From positions 3,396,802 through 3,460,801 of the forward strand of contig JAJHZJ010000531.1 of assembly GCA_023548195.1 (NCBI GenBank): DNA of 64,000 bases. The letters are read 5' to 3'. A program made the translations under genes and the position numbers. Below, in pieces: positions 34,465 to 45,683 of the stretch. Within the stretch, counting starts at the first letter, position 1. Every line of letters begins with the position of its first letter. This DNA comes from Bettongia penicillata ogilbyi. Taxonomy: Eukaryota; Chordata; Mammalia; Diprotodontia; Potoroidae. Under the pieces are notes generated by a model. That model was not told the DNA's origin and did no database searches. It worked only from the letters and a program-made list of their open reading frames with translations.

Positions 34465-35335
34465 TTTTTCTTTTATTCATGCAGTAAAACACACATGAAA
34501 CTGCAAATCTATTATGTGCAACTTGTTATTTCTTTTAAATATATAACAAAGTTTATCATGTAGATTTCCTTTTGTCCCCTTCCTTCTTTTCTTCCCCACC
34601 CCACCCTAGAGATGGCTACCAAGACAAGTAGGTATGTCTGTATAAAATTATTCTAGACATACTTCTATTTATCAGTTCTTTCTCTGGATGCTAATAACAT
34701 CTTTCTTAATATGTCATTTATAGTTAACTTGGGTATTTATGGTAGTCAAAATTGCTTATTTGCTCAGTCATTCTTAAAACCATATAGCTGTTATGGTATA
34801 CAGTGTTTTCTTGTTTCTTCTCATTTCACTTTCCATTATTTTATGAAAATCTTTCCCTATTTTACTAAGATCACTGAGCCCATCATTTCCTATAGCACAC
34901 ATTTTCTATTCCATCACAATCATATATCACAACTTGTTCAGCCATTCCCAACTGATAGTCATCCCTTCAATTTACAGTTCTTTGTCACCACAAAGAGAGA
35001 GACTATAAACATTTTAGAACATATGGGTTCTTTTCCTTTTTCTCTAATTATCTTTGAAAATAGCCCTAGTAGTGGTATTGGTGGGCCAAAGGGTATAAGA
35101 AGTTTAATAACTCTTTAGGTATAATTCCAGATTGCCCTCCAAAATGATTGGATCAGTTCACAATATCACGAACAATGAATGTGTCCCAGTTTTTCCACAT
35201 CCCCTCCAATATTTATCAATTTCCCCTTTAATTATTTTAGCCAGTCTGGTAGGTATAAAATGATATTTCAGGATTGTTTTAATTTGAATTTCTCTAACCA
35301 ATAATGATTTAGAGTGTCTTAAAATATCTTGCATT
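34465..35335 (-). mobile_element. L1 3' end (ORF2 end plus 3' UTR)
   Basis: Antisense blocks 'gtgcaacttgttatttc', 'tatagcacacattttctattccatcacaatcatatatcacaacttg', 'ccattcccaactgatagtc', 'attgcccctccaaaatgattgg'-like text, 'cccagtttttccacatcccctcc' and 'tttctctaaccaataatgattt' parallel the end of L1 ORF2 in other mammals. The 135-codon plus-strand frame at 34711-35118 is the antisense of this element and not a gene. Confidence 0.75.
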
Positions 35336-35560
35336 CTATTGGAATATATACATACACAGATATATGTAAAATATATTCAAAATAATGCATATTTTGACAT
35401 ATAGACATGAAAATAAATATTTAAAATATACACAAAATAGAAATAAATATATACAGATAAATATAATAAATAAAAAATACTCTCTTATAAGTGAATGCAC
35501 CAGTAATCATTGACTTAGTAGTAAGTGCTGGTCATTCACTGAATAAACTGCTCTGAGGAT
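35336..35560. repeat. AT-rich low-complexity stretch
   Basis: Mostly A/T with ATATAC and AAATAA units. Confidence 0.6.
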
Positions 35561-35569
35561 TTTAAAAAA

Positions 35570-35785
35570 GCCAAGGTGAATGGAGTGTTGGCCTTGAAGT
35601 CAGGAAGACCTGAGTTCAAATCCTGCCTCAAACACTTCCCAGTAATGTTATCCTTGGAGAAGCCACTTAAGTTAATTAGCCTCAGTTTCTTCATCTCTAA
35701 GATGAGGATGGGGTGGGAAACAGTAACCTCTAAGGTCACTTCAAGCTCTAACTGTGTGGTGTGTCTAATGATTGATCATTTTTAA
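35570..35785 (+). repeat. MIR-like SINE
   Basis: 'gtgttggccttgaagtcaggaagacctgagttcaaatcctgcc', 'agcctcagtttcttcatc' and 'tctaaggtcacttcaagctctaa' (segments). Confidence 0.75.
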
Positions 35786-35789
35786 AATA

Positions 35790-37575
35790 GCTGTAGTCTT
35801 CTGTCTACCCAACAGAAGACTGAATAGCTTTAATTTTACTGTTCTCTTAAAAAAAGTTTAATATTTAACTTTTAGAAGTTAATAATGCTGCTAATTTATT
35901 GGAACTTGATAAGTGTATCAGAAGATGCCCACTTTGCACATTTCATGGTTTTCGGTGAGAGAGTTGACTCTATGTGTGGGGGCATGACGTGACCTTAACA
36001 TTACTAAATCTGTAATTATATGGAATATTTTTAATGGGTGTTGGGTATTTCCATTCTAAGAGAATACACTGTTTTCAGTCATTATAGACAATATTTATGA
36101 GGCCTTCTCTTTAATGACCCAAATCAGCACCTCCAAGGTACCAATCCACCTAGTCCTTCAGTACAGGAAAAGTTAACATGCTTAAAAACCAAACAAATTA
36201 AACTCCTAAAAGAAGTGGGAACATATTGGGGATTTTTTTATGAAGATTTTAAGTTAAAAAGAAATTTTTTTAAGTTAAAAAAATCAAGATTTTATTTAAG
36301 TATGTTACAATTTTGATTATCAAGAGAGAAGTTAAAATTCATTGCCTTTGAGCTATGAAAAAAAGAGAGTATGCTTTTCATAGTAAATACACTGAGTGGT
36401 ATGTTGGTTGGTTTCATGTTTGTAAATTGCATTCTTTTTTTTTTTTTAATTTCACTGTTGTGATGTGGGCCTTATTAGATTTCCAACTTACCATTAACCT
36501 GAAGCCCTCCAGGCCTTTCCCCTTTTTTACTCTGCCATACTCCTGACCTGATGCAATCTACCCATGAGGGCAATGGAGTAGTGCAGTTATCTCTTTCTAA
36601 ATTAAAATTGTAACTCGTTTGGTATAGTTTACACAAAGCCTCGGCTTTGACACATGCAATTACTATGAACATAGGGGGAACATGATTGCTAAGCGCCCCC
36701 AGAAATAGAGTTTAATCAGAAAACATGGAGTTGTTCCAACCGATTTATAATTTCACTACTTGCCATTCCTTTATGTTCTTGTGTGTTCAGATAATTAGAT
36801 ACACTGGTTCTTGCTTCCCAAGAGGCCAGAAAGGGCAAGATTCCCATTTTTTACATTAAAAAGATTAAATTATAATATAGACAATCTATAACTTTTGGTA
36901 GAAATGACAAATTCACACTACATTAATTTCAGTGCTTACGAAATGTTACAAATAATTTGTTTTGTAGTTGTACGTTCTCCCTCTCTTCGAGACATACGTG
37001 AATTAATTACCTATCCAATTTCACTGTGTCTTTCAAGCCAGCTTTCCTCAGACAAGTCTGAAATTAACAGAAAATAAGGTTCGATTTCCATTTGCTGAAT
37101 ATATTTATTTTAAATGCTTAACCATTTAAGTTTTAGTACATGTACATGAATAAACAGATATTAACAGATGCGTTGCTTTATTCAAACATGATGTGGAACA
37201 GCAAAGCATATGAAACATGGTAATTATGAAATTAAAGTGGCAAATTTCAATCCTGGTGTGCTTTGCATTGTGATTCAATGTATCATATCCTATTAGAGAA
37301 GGTCTCATGCTGTGTGTTTGTCTGAAATCTGGTCTAGAAATTCAAGTGTTAATCTTGTAAGTGTCATGAAAGGAAAATTAGATGCCTGTCTCATCTAGAA
37401 TCCATGCTTTGTGAAAGGTGAATCAGCCTGTCCAATCTTTGACCAATAGCTGATCCATGTTTCCTAGGAATTGCCCAAGAGTATAGAAGAGGAGATTTCT
37501 CTCATAAAGATCATGCTAGGGTTTCTGACCTTTTCCCAGTTTTCCCTTTTTTTTCAACTGGTTCTTTTTTCCACT
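35790..37575. other. Repeat-poor block, possible conserved non-coding DNA
   Basis: About 1.8 kb in which I recognise no MIR, SINE or LINE. 36545-37075 includes GC-balanced segments such as 'gattgctaagcgcccccag' and 'cctcggctttgacacatgc'. No exon with splice signals and no RNA gene was recognised. Function is only inferred from low repeat load. Confidence 0.3.
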
Positions 37576-37579
37576 AGAA

Positions 37580-37581
<2 letters not shown>

Positions 37582-37619
<38 letters not shown>

Positions 37620-37627
37620 GCACGCAC
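37582..37627 (+). repeat. (CA)n with terminal CGCA units
   Basis: A CA run ending in four CGCA/CACG units, so it carries several CpGs. Confidence 0.95.
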
Positions 37628-38570
37628 AACTGGTTCAAGTTCACAACTAAACTTTACCAAATACTGAGGAATTTCAGTAAACAACTACCTATCACAGAAA
37701 TATACCAAATGTGCATCAAACTAGGAAATGTAGGTAGTCTACATTTAGTAAATGTTGACAAAAGGAAACATACGCAGTTTTTAAAATGAATCCTAAAAAT
37801 TGTTTTTACATCTAACTGGGGAAAATAAAATACTAAATAAATTAAAATAAAAATATAAAATAAAATAAAATAAGGAAACAAAAATTTTTGTTATTGTCAT
37901 CATCGCTATCATCTAACGTGGGTCAAGTATTTTGGTACAGTTGTAAAACATTAAACAGTCCCTTCCTGGTAGCTCTGTCATCACTTCCTGTATAATCTAC
38001 AATCCTTCCTACTCTAGCCCCTAAGCTTTTTATACTAATCTGCCCTATTTCTATGAGACAGTACCAGGGTAAGTTCCTGCCATTAGCCTTCTTCAGTTTC
38101 CTAGAGGAGCAAGGCATATTTCAGTTTTATTTCTTTTCTGACTTTTGAAGGTCAAAACTTCTGTCTCTGAAGTGCTGTCTCTCCTATGCCCTAATGGGCA
38201 CATTTTTGGAAGAAATCAGCCCTCTGCTGATTGTCCCATAGAACAAGCAGCTTTAGTAGTGAATTACAGAATAAGATCAGTGGCTTTCCATCCCATTTTC
38301 CAGGGGTAGGAAGGAAAAGAACAGGCAAAAAGTCAAGGGATTTTATCATCAGTATACAGTATTACAAATCTTGTAGCCTGAGGCTTAGTGGGCAGGGCAT
38401 AAAGCATAGGAGTGGAAAAAGAAACATATAGTTTCAAATTGTCTCAGAGATCTTGAGAGGACTCAGATGATAAGATGCCTTCTGTTGCCAGAGGGGAAAC
38501 TAGGGGATTAGTTATTTCTTGCTGGGTTACTTCTTTTTCCTTCTTCTGTGATGCTGTAGTCTTTTATCTT
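37628..38570. other. No recognised gene; AAATA-rich patch
   Basis: 37818-37880 is AAATA/AAAATA-rich. The rest is unannotated. Confidence 0.4.
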
Positions 38571-38571
38571 T

Positions 38572-38662
38572 ATCTAACCAGTAAATGTCTGAGATAAGAC
38601 TTGAATTCAGGTCTTCCTGACTCCAGGTCCATCCCTCTATCCAGCCGCCTAGCTGCCTCACT
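38572..38662 (-). repeat. SINE head fragment
   Basis: 'aacttgaattcaggtcttcctgactccaggtcc' and 'ccagccgcctagctgcc' are the antisense tRNA-like head of a marsupial SINE without core or tail. Confidence 0.75.
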
Positions 38663-38789
38663 ATACAGATGTGTGATCTTTATCAAGGACCAAAGAGTCA
38701 AATATTATATCCTCAGCCTAGGAATGAAACACTTCATGGAGGAAAGCCACCCTCCAAAATATCCAGTAATATAGTCAGGAGTGTAATCA

Positions 38790-39310
38790 TTCTAGCCATC
38801 CTCCAATGTTTCCCTCCTGGTTGTTGTTTGCCAGCGGGAGTTCATGGCAAATTTAACTTCTTTTGTTTGCTGGCTCCCATTCTTCCTGTATCATCTATGA
38901 AAATGAGCCACCTGGGTGTTAATGCCTTGTCTCCTTGGTGGAACGCTTTGGCATGAAATGTTCATCTATTCTGACCTTTTCAACATGCTGCTCCGCTGAC
39001 AGCCTGGTCATTTGGCTGTTCCCAAGCAGATTAATGAGGGTAGGAGTAGAGAGCCAATCAAGGGAGAAAATATTGAAAAAACCCAAATGTCATCTTTCTT
39101 TCACTGAATGCATACTTCAAAGCTTGGTGAGGGTGGAATTTTGCTCATTTGCCCCGGGCCAGGATATGGGGAATGGACAGGGAAGCATTTTAATGAGAAG
39201 GGCATTTGGCCCTTTACACATCAAGCCCTTAGTGCTGTTAATTGTAATTAAAGTGTCATGAATCTGATCTATTCCATGTCAACAGAATGAAAACCTTTCC
39301 CAGATAGCCC
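38790..39310. other. Repeat-free island, strong candidate for a conserved non-coding element
   Basis: Half a kilobase without any recognised repeat, with GC content above its flanks and several motif-like strings: 'ttgtttgccagcggg', 'cccaagcagattaatgagg', 'gctgttaattgtaattaaag' (two overlapping homeodomain-type TAAT sites) and 'ttgccccgggccagg'. Open frames at 38669-38956 and 38935-39261 cross it but have no family resemblance. An enhancer role would be an inference only. Confidence 0.35.
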
Positions 39311-39389
39311 TGATACCAAAGAGGGCATTAATTGGGGGGAATCTAATAGCAGCTTATGGTCATAGAAACATCTGAGTTGGAAGTATAAA

Positions 39390-39500
39390 ATGGGGAGAAG
39401 AGTGGCAGGAATTCTACAGGGTTGTTGTGAGGAGATGATAATGAGATAATATGTGTAAAATCATTTTGCAAGCCTTAAAGCTCTATTGAAATGATCAGGC
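39390..39500 (+). repeat. MIR 3' end
   Basis: 'acagggttgttgtgagg', 'gataatatgtgtaaaatc', 'tttgcaagccttaaagctc' are the MIR end series. Confidence 0.65.
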
Positions 39501-39624
39501 CTCAGCTTAACATAATGCAAAGCTAGTTATGACTGATCTCCTATTTGGAAGCAGTGATCTCAGCCATCTTCTGCCCATTTGCTTCCAATTTTCAGTGTTG
39601 TTCTAGTTCCCGTCACCCCCCTTA

Positions 39625-39725
39625 ATGTAGATGAGCACAGGAATTGTTTCATTCTTTGCAGTTTTATCCTGAGTGACTAGCACAATGTACATAGTATGTG
39701 CTTAATGTATACTTGATGACTGACA
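39625..39725 (+). mobile_element. L2 LINE 3' end
   Basis: 'tagatgagcacaggaattg', 'gtgactagcacaatgtacatagtatgtgcttaatg'. Confidence 0.65.
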
Positions 39726-39804
39726 AGTTGATGGTACTAGGTCACCAGTTCTTCCATCATTACCGCTCTACCACCATCATCCCAAGGACCCCATGATCCT
39801 CTGC

Positions 39805-39915
39805 ATTTCTTTCAACAACATTTATTCTACGATCGAACAAATGCTTAATGATGACTGCGGAGACCGAGTTGTACAAAACTGTTCCTACCCTTAAGGAAAT
39901 TCCAAAGTATGTCCC
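39805..39915 (+). repeat. Ancient therian repeat
   Basis: 'ttcaacaacatttattctacg' and 'acaaaactgttcctacccttaagg' match the family seen at 40880 and 60950. Confidence 0.45.
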
Positions 39916-40284
39916 CATTACTGATATTTATTTCAAAAGGTAGGTGACTTCATTTATGGAGGAATCTTTCCACAGACTCAGATTTCAAATTCTTTGCAGC
40001 TTAGTAGATAGTTTCATGATTGCTGTGGTCAAAGAAAATGTATCATGTGTTGGGCAACCTTCAGGGGATGAATCTCTTCAAATTCACCCAGGGATTGTAT
40101 GGGATTTGGATGACAGACAAACACAGTCTGTAACTGTGACCTTTCTCAAAGCCTCTCCAACTTAGCGAGGCCTGTGTGAGCTTGTGTTCCACAAGTGTAG
40201 GCTTCAAGGATCCAAGGTCACCTTCATGCAATAATGAAGTATCAGAGTATATTAATATACTAATAATATATGTAATATAATCAT

Positions 40285-40490
40285 GTCAAGCATGACAGAG
40301 TTGGAGGCAGAGGACTTGAGTTTGTATTTGGACTCTGCTACCCAATACCTGTCCAATCTTTGGGGAGTCACTTGTCCTCTCTGACTCTCAGTTATTAATC
40401 TACAAAATGAGAAAATTGAACTAAATGACCTCTGAAGTCACTTCTCATTCTAAATCTGTAATCTGATCTATAATCCTATGACTTTCACAG
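40285..40490 (+). repeat. MIR SINE
   Basis: 'agagttggaggcagaggacttgagttt', 'tctcagttattaatctac', 'ctaaatgacctctgaagtcacttctcattctaaatc' in MIR order. Confidence 0.65.
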
Positions 40491-40577
40491 AGGAGATAAC
40501 GTGTGTTTATATATTTAGACATATATGTAATATGCCTTTTTATAGATGTATGTATATAATACACACATACATATATT

Positions 40578-40834
40578 TCGCCGCTGTTGTTCCATCATTT
40601 TGAGTCATGTCTGACTTTTCATGGCCCCATTTGGGATTTTTTTGGCAAAGATCCTGGAGTAGTTTGCCATTTCCTTCTCCAGCTCTTTTTACAGATGTGG
40701 AAACTGAGGTAAACAGAGTTAGGTGACTTGCCCAGGGTCACACAGCTAGTATCTGAGGCCAGATTTGAACTCAGGAAGATAAGTCTTCCTGACTCCAGAT
40801 GCAGTATTCTACCTATTTCACTACCTTGATGCCC
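40578..40834 (-). repeat. RTE-tailed marsupial SINE, full length
   Basis: Antisense tail 'gagtcatgtctgacttttcatgg', 'gtttgccatttccttctccagc', 'gtgacttgcccagggtcac', and the head to 'cttgatgccc'. CATATAT is present on both sides (40570-40576 and 40834-40840), possibly the target duplication. Confidence 0.9.
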
Positions 40835-40837
40835 ATA

Positions 40838-40875
40838 TATATGTATGTATGCACACACATATACATAGAAACATA
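40838..40875. repeat. TATG/CATA microsatellite
   Basis: Short alternating purine-pyrimidine repeat. Confidence 0.7.
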
Positions 40876-40879
40876 TATG

Positions 40880-41080
40880 TATATATTTGGATTCAATGTG
40901 TATTTATTAATCATCTACTAGATATAAGACACTATAATAAATCTTGGGGGAACAGAGGTAAAAAACAAGATAGTTCTTGCCTTTAAAGAGCTTATATTCT
41001 CAGCACTCAACTATTGGAAAAATAAAGTTTTGGGGGAAAGGTGACAGTTCCTTGACTGTAAGGGGTGGGTCACTGTCTCA
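40880..41080 (+). repeat. Ancient therian repeat
   Basis: 'gtatttattaatcatctac', 'cttgcctttaaagagcttatattc' fit the consensus ...gccctcaaggagcttacaatc. Confidence 0.5.
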
Positions 41081-41129
41081 CAGAGGAATAGAAATATATG
41101 TGTACACATGTATACTTATATAATTAATG

Positions 41130-41975
41130 TAGGGGCAACACCATCCTCCCAGTCCCTCAAACTTACAACTTAGGAGTCATCCTAAGGGACTTCTCACTAT
41201 TGCCCCCACCACCACCCCAATATCTAAGTGGCTGTCAAGGCCTGTTGATTTCACCTTTACAATATCTCTTTAATTCACCCTTTCTCTCCTCTAACATTGC
41301 TACCCCACTAGAGCAGGCCTATATCACCTCATGTCTGGACTATGGCAATAACTTGCTGGGGGGGGGGGAGGGGGTCAGCCTGCCTCAAGTCTCTCCCTAT
41401 TCCAATCCATCCTCCATTCAGCTGCTAAAGTCATTTTCCTAAAGTGCAGGTCTGACCACAGTAGCCACTTACTCCAGTGGCTCCCTATTGCCTTCAGGAT
41501 CAAACACAAAATCCTTTGTTTGGCATACACAGCCCTTCATAACATAACTCCCTCCTACTTTTCCAGTCTTCTTACACCTTATTCCTTAGTACATACTCTT
41601 CCATCCAGTGACATTGGCTTCCTGGCTATTCCAGAAGCAAAACACTCCATCTCTTAGCTCTGGACATTTTCTCCAGCTGTCCCCCATGCTCACAAGGTTC
41701 TTTCCTCCATTCTGACTACTGACCTCCCTGCCTTGTTTTAAGTCCCACTTAAATTCTCACCTTTTACGGCAGCCTTCCCCAGCCCCTCTTACCTCCAGCA
41801 CCTTCCCTCTGTTACTTATCGTCCTCTGCCCTGTTATAGTTTGCTTTGTATGCAAGTTGTCTGCTTCCTTGGGGACAGGGACTGTCATTTGCTTCTTTTT
41901 GAATCCCCAGCACTTCGCACAGTGCCTGGCACATAGTAAGTCCTTAATGAATGTTTATTGATCAATTGAATGTAA
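41130..41975 (+). mobile_element. L2 LINE, long 3' segment
   Basis: Nearly the whole L2 3' series is present: 'cctcatgtctggactatgg', 'ccaatccatcctccattcagctgc', 'taaagtgcaggtctgacc', 'ccagtggctccctattgcc', 'cagcccttcat', 'ttccttggggacagggactgtc' and 'gtgcctggcacatagtaag'. It ends tgtttattgatcaattga. A G11AG5 run sits at 41358-41374. Confidence 0.88.
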
Positions 41976-41989
41976 TATTATACACACAC

Positions 41990-42095
41990 TAGATCTATAT
42001 AACATTAACGTATATAATTGACATATATATATATATATAACATTGCATATACATATGTGAATGTTTGTGTGCGTATATATCTATATAAAACATCA
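41990..42095. repeat. TATA-rich microsatellite
   Basis: (TA)n and TATACATATG units directly after the L2 end. Confidence 0.8.
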
Positions 42096-42225
42096 GGTAA
42101 TCTTGAATTAATCAGCACTTTCAAACTGGAACTCAGATGGTTTCCATGATTGCCCCAAAACTCCTGATTATTTTCTACCCCTCTCTGCCCCCTATCCCCC
42201 TCTTCCTTCTGCCACTTATGCTTGG

Positions 42226-42537
42226 GTATTTGTCCATCATTGCCAAAGAAGACCATGCCATCAGAGAAATAATGACATGACTTGCATTTGACTTTGTTTT
42301 GAGTGAGGGAGGGCTGTGCAGGTCACCAGCCTCACATCTCCTCCTGAGCCATCTGAATCCAGTGACCAGATATTCATCAGGATGACTGGAGATGATCCAG
42401 GATGAGGCAATTGGGTTTAAGTGACTTGCCCAAGGTCACATAGCTAGTGAATGCCAAGTATCTGAGTTGAGATTTGAACTCAGGTCCTCCTGACTCCTGC
42501 ACTGGTGCTCTATCCAATGCACCACCTAGCTGCCCCT
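42226..42537 (-). repeat. Full-length WSINE1/WALLSI-like SINE with target duplication
   Basis: Antisense of the 53915-54229 element: tail 'cattgccaaagaagaccatgcc', middle 'agggctgtgcaggtcacc', core 'gtgacttgcccaaggtcac' and head 'ccaccta gctgcc'. CCACTTATGCTTGG at 42212-42225 and CTACTTACGCTTCA at 42538-42551 are an imperfect target duplication. Confidence 0.88.
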
Positions 42538-42551
42538 CTACTTACGCTTCA

Positions 42552-43230
42552 GAAAGGAGCAGTGACAAGGTTTGTTTAAGGCCCCAGAAATTTCAATGGA
42601 AACCACTGATCATATCCCATGAATCGATACCTTGTCACTAAAATGATGAACTGTAGTTATACTCAGGGTTTACTTACTAAAGCAATCATAGGCCAGTAAC
42701 CTGCAGACAGTTCTTCCACAGCAGATTTTGAAATTGCCTTTTGTGACCATGCAAAGTGAGGATGGTGTTCATAGACTCAGTATCCTATTTGTAGCATTTC
42801 AACCATTTTCCTAATGTCCATTTTTGAATATTTAAGGAGTTTAAAGGAAAATGTGATTGTCCTCAGCTACAATTTTTAAGTTCTACTGATATGTTTTGTT
42901 GTTACATTACAGACATTTCCAGATGATGCTCCTCTACCCCTATGAGAGATCTCTTGGAACAAAGCAAAAGAAATAAAACTAATATTAAACATTCCATGTC
43001 TATAGCATTTCCTAAGTTCTCTATTTTTCATAAAGAGTTAATAGAATCTATTTTCTGTTCTGTTATATTATATTTCTCTCTCAACTACCCCCACCCCATG
43101 GATCCCTTTGGTAGTCTGGTCAAACCTATGTACCATTCTCAGAGTAATGTTTTTAAATGCATAAAATAAAATACCTAGGATGACCAAGGAATCCAGTTAT
43201 ATTGAAGTGAAGATGTAACATTTTTCTTAT
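42552..43230. other. No recognised feature
   Basis: No confident repeat or coding signal. Confidence 0.4.
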
Positions 43231-43234
43231 CTAA

Positions 43235-43312
43235 GTTCACAGACCCATGGAAATCTATCCACAGACTCCTTGGGGAGGGGATAGATCTGTGGATCTCAGG
43301 TTAAGAATCCAA
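43235..43312. mobile_element. hAT-Charlie-like MITE end
   Basis: 'agttcacagacccatgg' and 'ctcaggttaagaatcc' resemble one end of the element at 1796-1986 (ggttaagaacccctg consensus). Confidence 0.4.
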
Positions 43313-43875
43313 GTTGAATGAAACAACCTTGGAGATCCTTTCCAACTTTAGGATTTCATGTGTTAACATCAGCAGAAAAATTCTGGATAGCAACAGGTCA
43401 AAGATGAGGTAATCATACAGAAATCAAGAGGACGGAAAAAGCCAAAAATTCCAAAGCCTTTCTGCATGGATGGCCACTAACTGTGAGAAAATATTTGAGG
43501 CCTGGAAGAACAGGACAGGTAGGTGGTCAAAGTGCCAGTTCAAACATTCAGCAACCAGAAGGCCCTTGTTCGTACAATAAATATGTATTAAACATATTTA
43601 CTATGCTATGAGCCAAGGATAGTTCTGACACAATTTGTGTTTTCAAAGACCTTACTTTTTCCTCAGTAACTGAGGGCATGTGAGCTGAGGGGGAAACGGA
43701 GATGGGGCAAGATAGACAATAGAACACCTCCATGGCACAGAAAAGATGTTCAGTCAAATAACATTCTCATTTCAGCTGCCTTTATTTCCCTTTCACCTTG
43801 GCAAGAATCAATCCTGAGTGAGCATGACCTACAAACAGGATACCATGTTAGAACCAAAGAGGACTTTGTTTATTC
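43313..43875. other. No recognised feature
   Basis: A short MIR-end-like trace at 43325-43365 (agatcctttccaactttagg). A weak old-repeat trace near 43570 (ataaatatgtattaaac). Confidence 0.35.
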
Positions 43876-44100
43876 ATTCATAGGATTATTGACCTAAACC
43901 CAAAATGAACTTTCAAAGTCATCTAATCCAAACTTCACAATTTACAGATAAGGAAACTCAGATTTTACAGACCAGGCCTAGAAAGAAAAAATGACTTGTC
44001 CAAGGTCATGTAGACATAAGTGGCAGAGCCAAGATTTGACCCATGTCCTTTGATTTTAGGTATAGTATTCTTTCCACTGAGCCATGCTGCCTTTTCAAGG
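43876..44100 (-). repeat. CORE-SINE (MIR/THER1-like)
   Basis: 'aaagtcatctaatccaaac', 'acagataaggaaactcag', 'atgacttgtccaaggtcatg', 'attctttccactgagccatgctgcc' in antisense order to the head. Confidence 0.75.
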
Positions 44101-44584
44101 TGATACTTGGAGAGAATAAATAGAAGAAAAAAAAAGAGAGTAACAGTCGTCATGCACATAGATGAGGCTCTCCCAAATGGAGCAAAACAAATAAAGAAAC
44201 GCATAGGTCAGATCCTAAGGTTCAAGCCCACTTGGATCAAGCTCTGTGGTTCTTCAGTTGCCCCACTTCTGTCAGGTTCCCCCCACAGCTGTGAAGGCAA
44301 CTCTGGATGCCAGGGGCACCTTCCTTGCATAGGCAATCAGCAGCAATTGTCTGGAACTGTTCTAGCAGTAGCCAAAAGAACACCTCTCTTGCCATTTAAC
44401 TATGGGAAGGAAAACATTTCAAACACTAAATGGAAAACATAATAATAGCAGTTTTAAGGATCCCTGTCCAATGAGGTGGGATTCGTGGTGGTTACTCTCT
44501 ATAGCTAAGGTTAGGTGGGACAAGTACACCAAATAGTTGTTATATTTCAGGGAAATGACTAAAATGATACCACTATTGCAGCTT

Positions 44585-45002
44585 TATGGTTTGAGGGAGG
44601 GAGGGCTGTGCAAGGTCACTAGCCTCACTTTCTCCTCCAGAGCTGTCTGGATCCAGTGACCAGCTATACATTAGTATGGCTGGAGTTGGCCCAGGATGCA
44701 GTGGGAGACCCTGGCCCTTTTAGACTAAGGCCTTTTCTCATTTAGAGTGAGGTAACACTAATTCATTGAATAGGCCTCTTTAAGAAGTGAGTCAAGGAAT
44801 GGCCCCTTTTTTAAGAAAAAAACAAGAAAAAAATCAAGCTGGGAGGTAGAAACCCTCAGGGTTGCTGTTCCAAAGAGAAACAGTTACCATTGACATTCAG
44901 TCTAAGACAGGAGGGCCCCAAATGCTGCCATTATGTGGAGCTTGGGCAGAGACCTATTGTGGTCCAAACACATGAGCTTCAGAGTGAAATGGGTTTAAGG
45001 TT
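44585..45002 (-). repeat. SINE-like composite repeat, left arm of inverted pair
   Basis: Minus-strand copy of the element seen at 45684-46160. Shared blocks on opposite strands include ttgactcacttcttaaagaggcctattca, aaaaggccttag.ctaaaagggccaggg, cagcaaccctgag, ctgcccaagctccac and actctgaagctcatg. Its end near 44590 carries the SINE clause 'agggctgtgcaaggtcac', so it shares sequence with the WSINE1/WALLSI-like group. Confidence 0.85.
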
Positions 45003-45141
45003 TTGAGAAGGAAGGAAGAGAGAAAGAGAGTGAGAAAGAGAGAGAGGAAGGAAGGAAGGAAGGAAGGAAGGAAGGAAGGAAAGAAGGAAGGAAGGAAGGA
45101 AGGAAGGAAGGAAGGAAGGAAGGAAGGAAGGAAGGGAGAAA
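45003..45141 (+). repeat. Purine tract (GGAA)n
   Basis: 110 consecutive purines from 45032 to 45141, mostly GGAA units. It faces a pyrimidine tract 190 bases downstream, so the two can pair in a hairpin. Encoded lysine/glutamate runs are artefacts. Confidence 0.95.
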
Positions 45142-45330
45142 GTCATGTCATCATTTCCCTAATATCATGGTCCTCTTTGAAAATAAGGGGCAAACAACCT
45201 GTAAATATAGATCGAGCTCCCTGAATGATGACCCATCTAACTGGGTAACTCAGTTTGTCCTCTCCCTCTCCCTCTCCTAAGGTAAATTTTGATGACCAGA
45301 AACTGCCCAGTTAACTTGGGTTAGTGACTA
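45142..45330. repeat. Spacer of the inverted pair with SINE tail fragment
   Basis: 45142-45195 is a plus-strand SINE tail ('gtcatgtcatcatttccc', 'atggtcctctttg'). 45218-45255 and 45304-45330 share an inverted block (cccagttagatggg and cccagttaacttggg). Confidence 0.6.
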
Positions 45331-45334
45331 GAAT

Positions 45335-45369
<35 letters not shown>

Positions 45370-45683
45370 CTCTTTCCCTCTCTCTCTCTTTCTTTCTTTC
45401 TTTTTTCTTTGTGTCTTTCTTTCTCTCTCCCTCCCTTCCTCCCTCCCTCTCTCTCTCTCTCTCCCTCTCTCCCTCTCTCTCTCCCTCTCTCTCTCCTTCT
45501 CTCTCTCTCTCCCTCTCTCCCTCTCTCTCTCCCTCTCTCTCTCTCCCTCTCTCTCTCTCCCTCTGTCTCTCTCCCTCTCTCTCTCTCCCTCTCCCTCTCT
45601 TCCTCCCTCTCTCTCTCTCCCTCTCTCTCTCTCCCTCCTTCCCTCTCTCTCTCTTTCTTTCTCTCTCTTCTTTCTTTTCTTGT
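45331..45683 (+). repeat. Pyrimidine tract (CTTT)n/(CTCTCC)n
   Basis: About 350 bases almost entirely of C and T: CTTT units first, then CTCTCTCC units, with isolated G at 45409-45413 and 45565. It gives leucine/serine and arginine/glutamate frames on the two strands, none real. Confidence 0.95.

Noticed and set aside
34711..35118. 135-codon plus-strand frame
   Set aside because: It is the antisense of an L1 3' end and has no coding support of its own.
38669..39261. Overlapping 95- and 108-codon frames as exons
   Set aside because: There is no family resemblance, no clear splice-site pair and no codon bias. The region is better described as possible non-coding conserved DNA.
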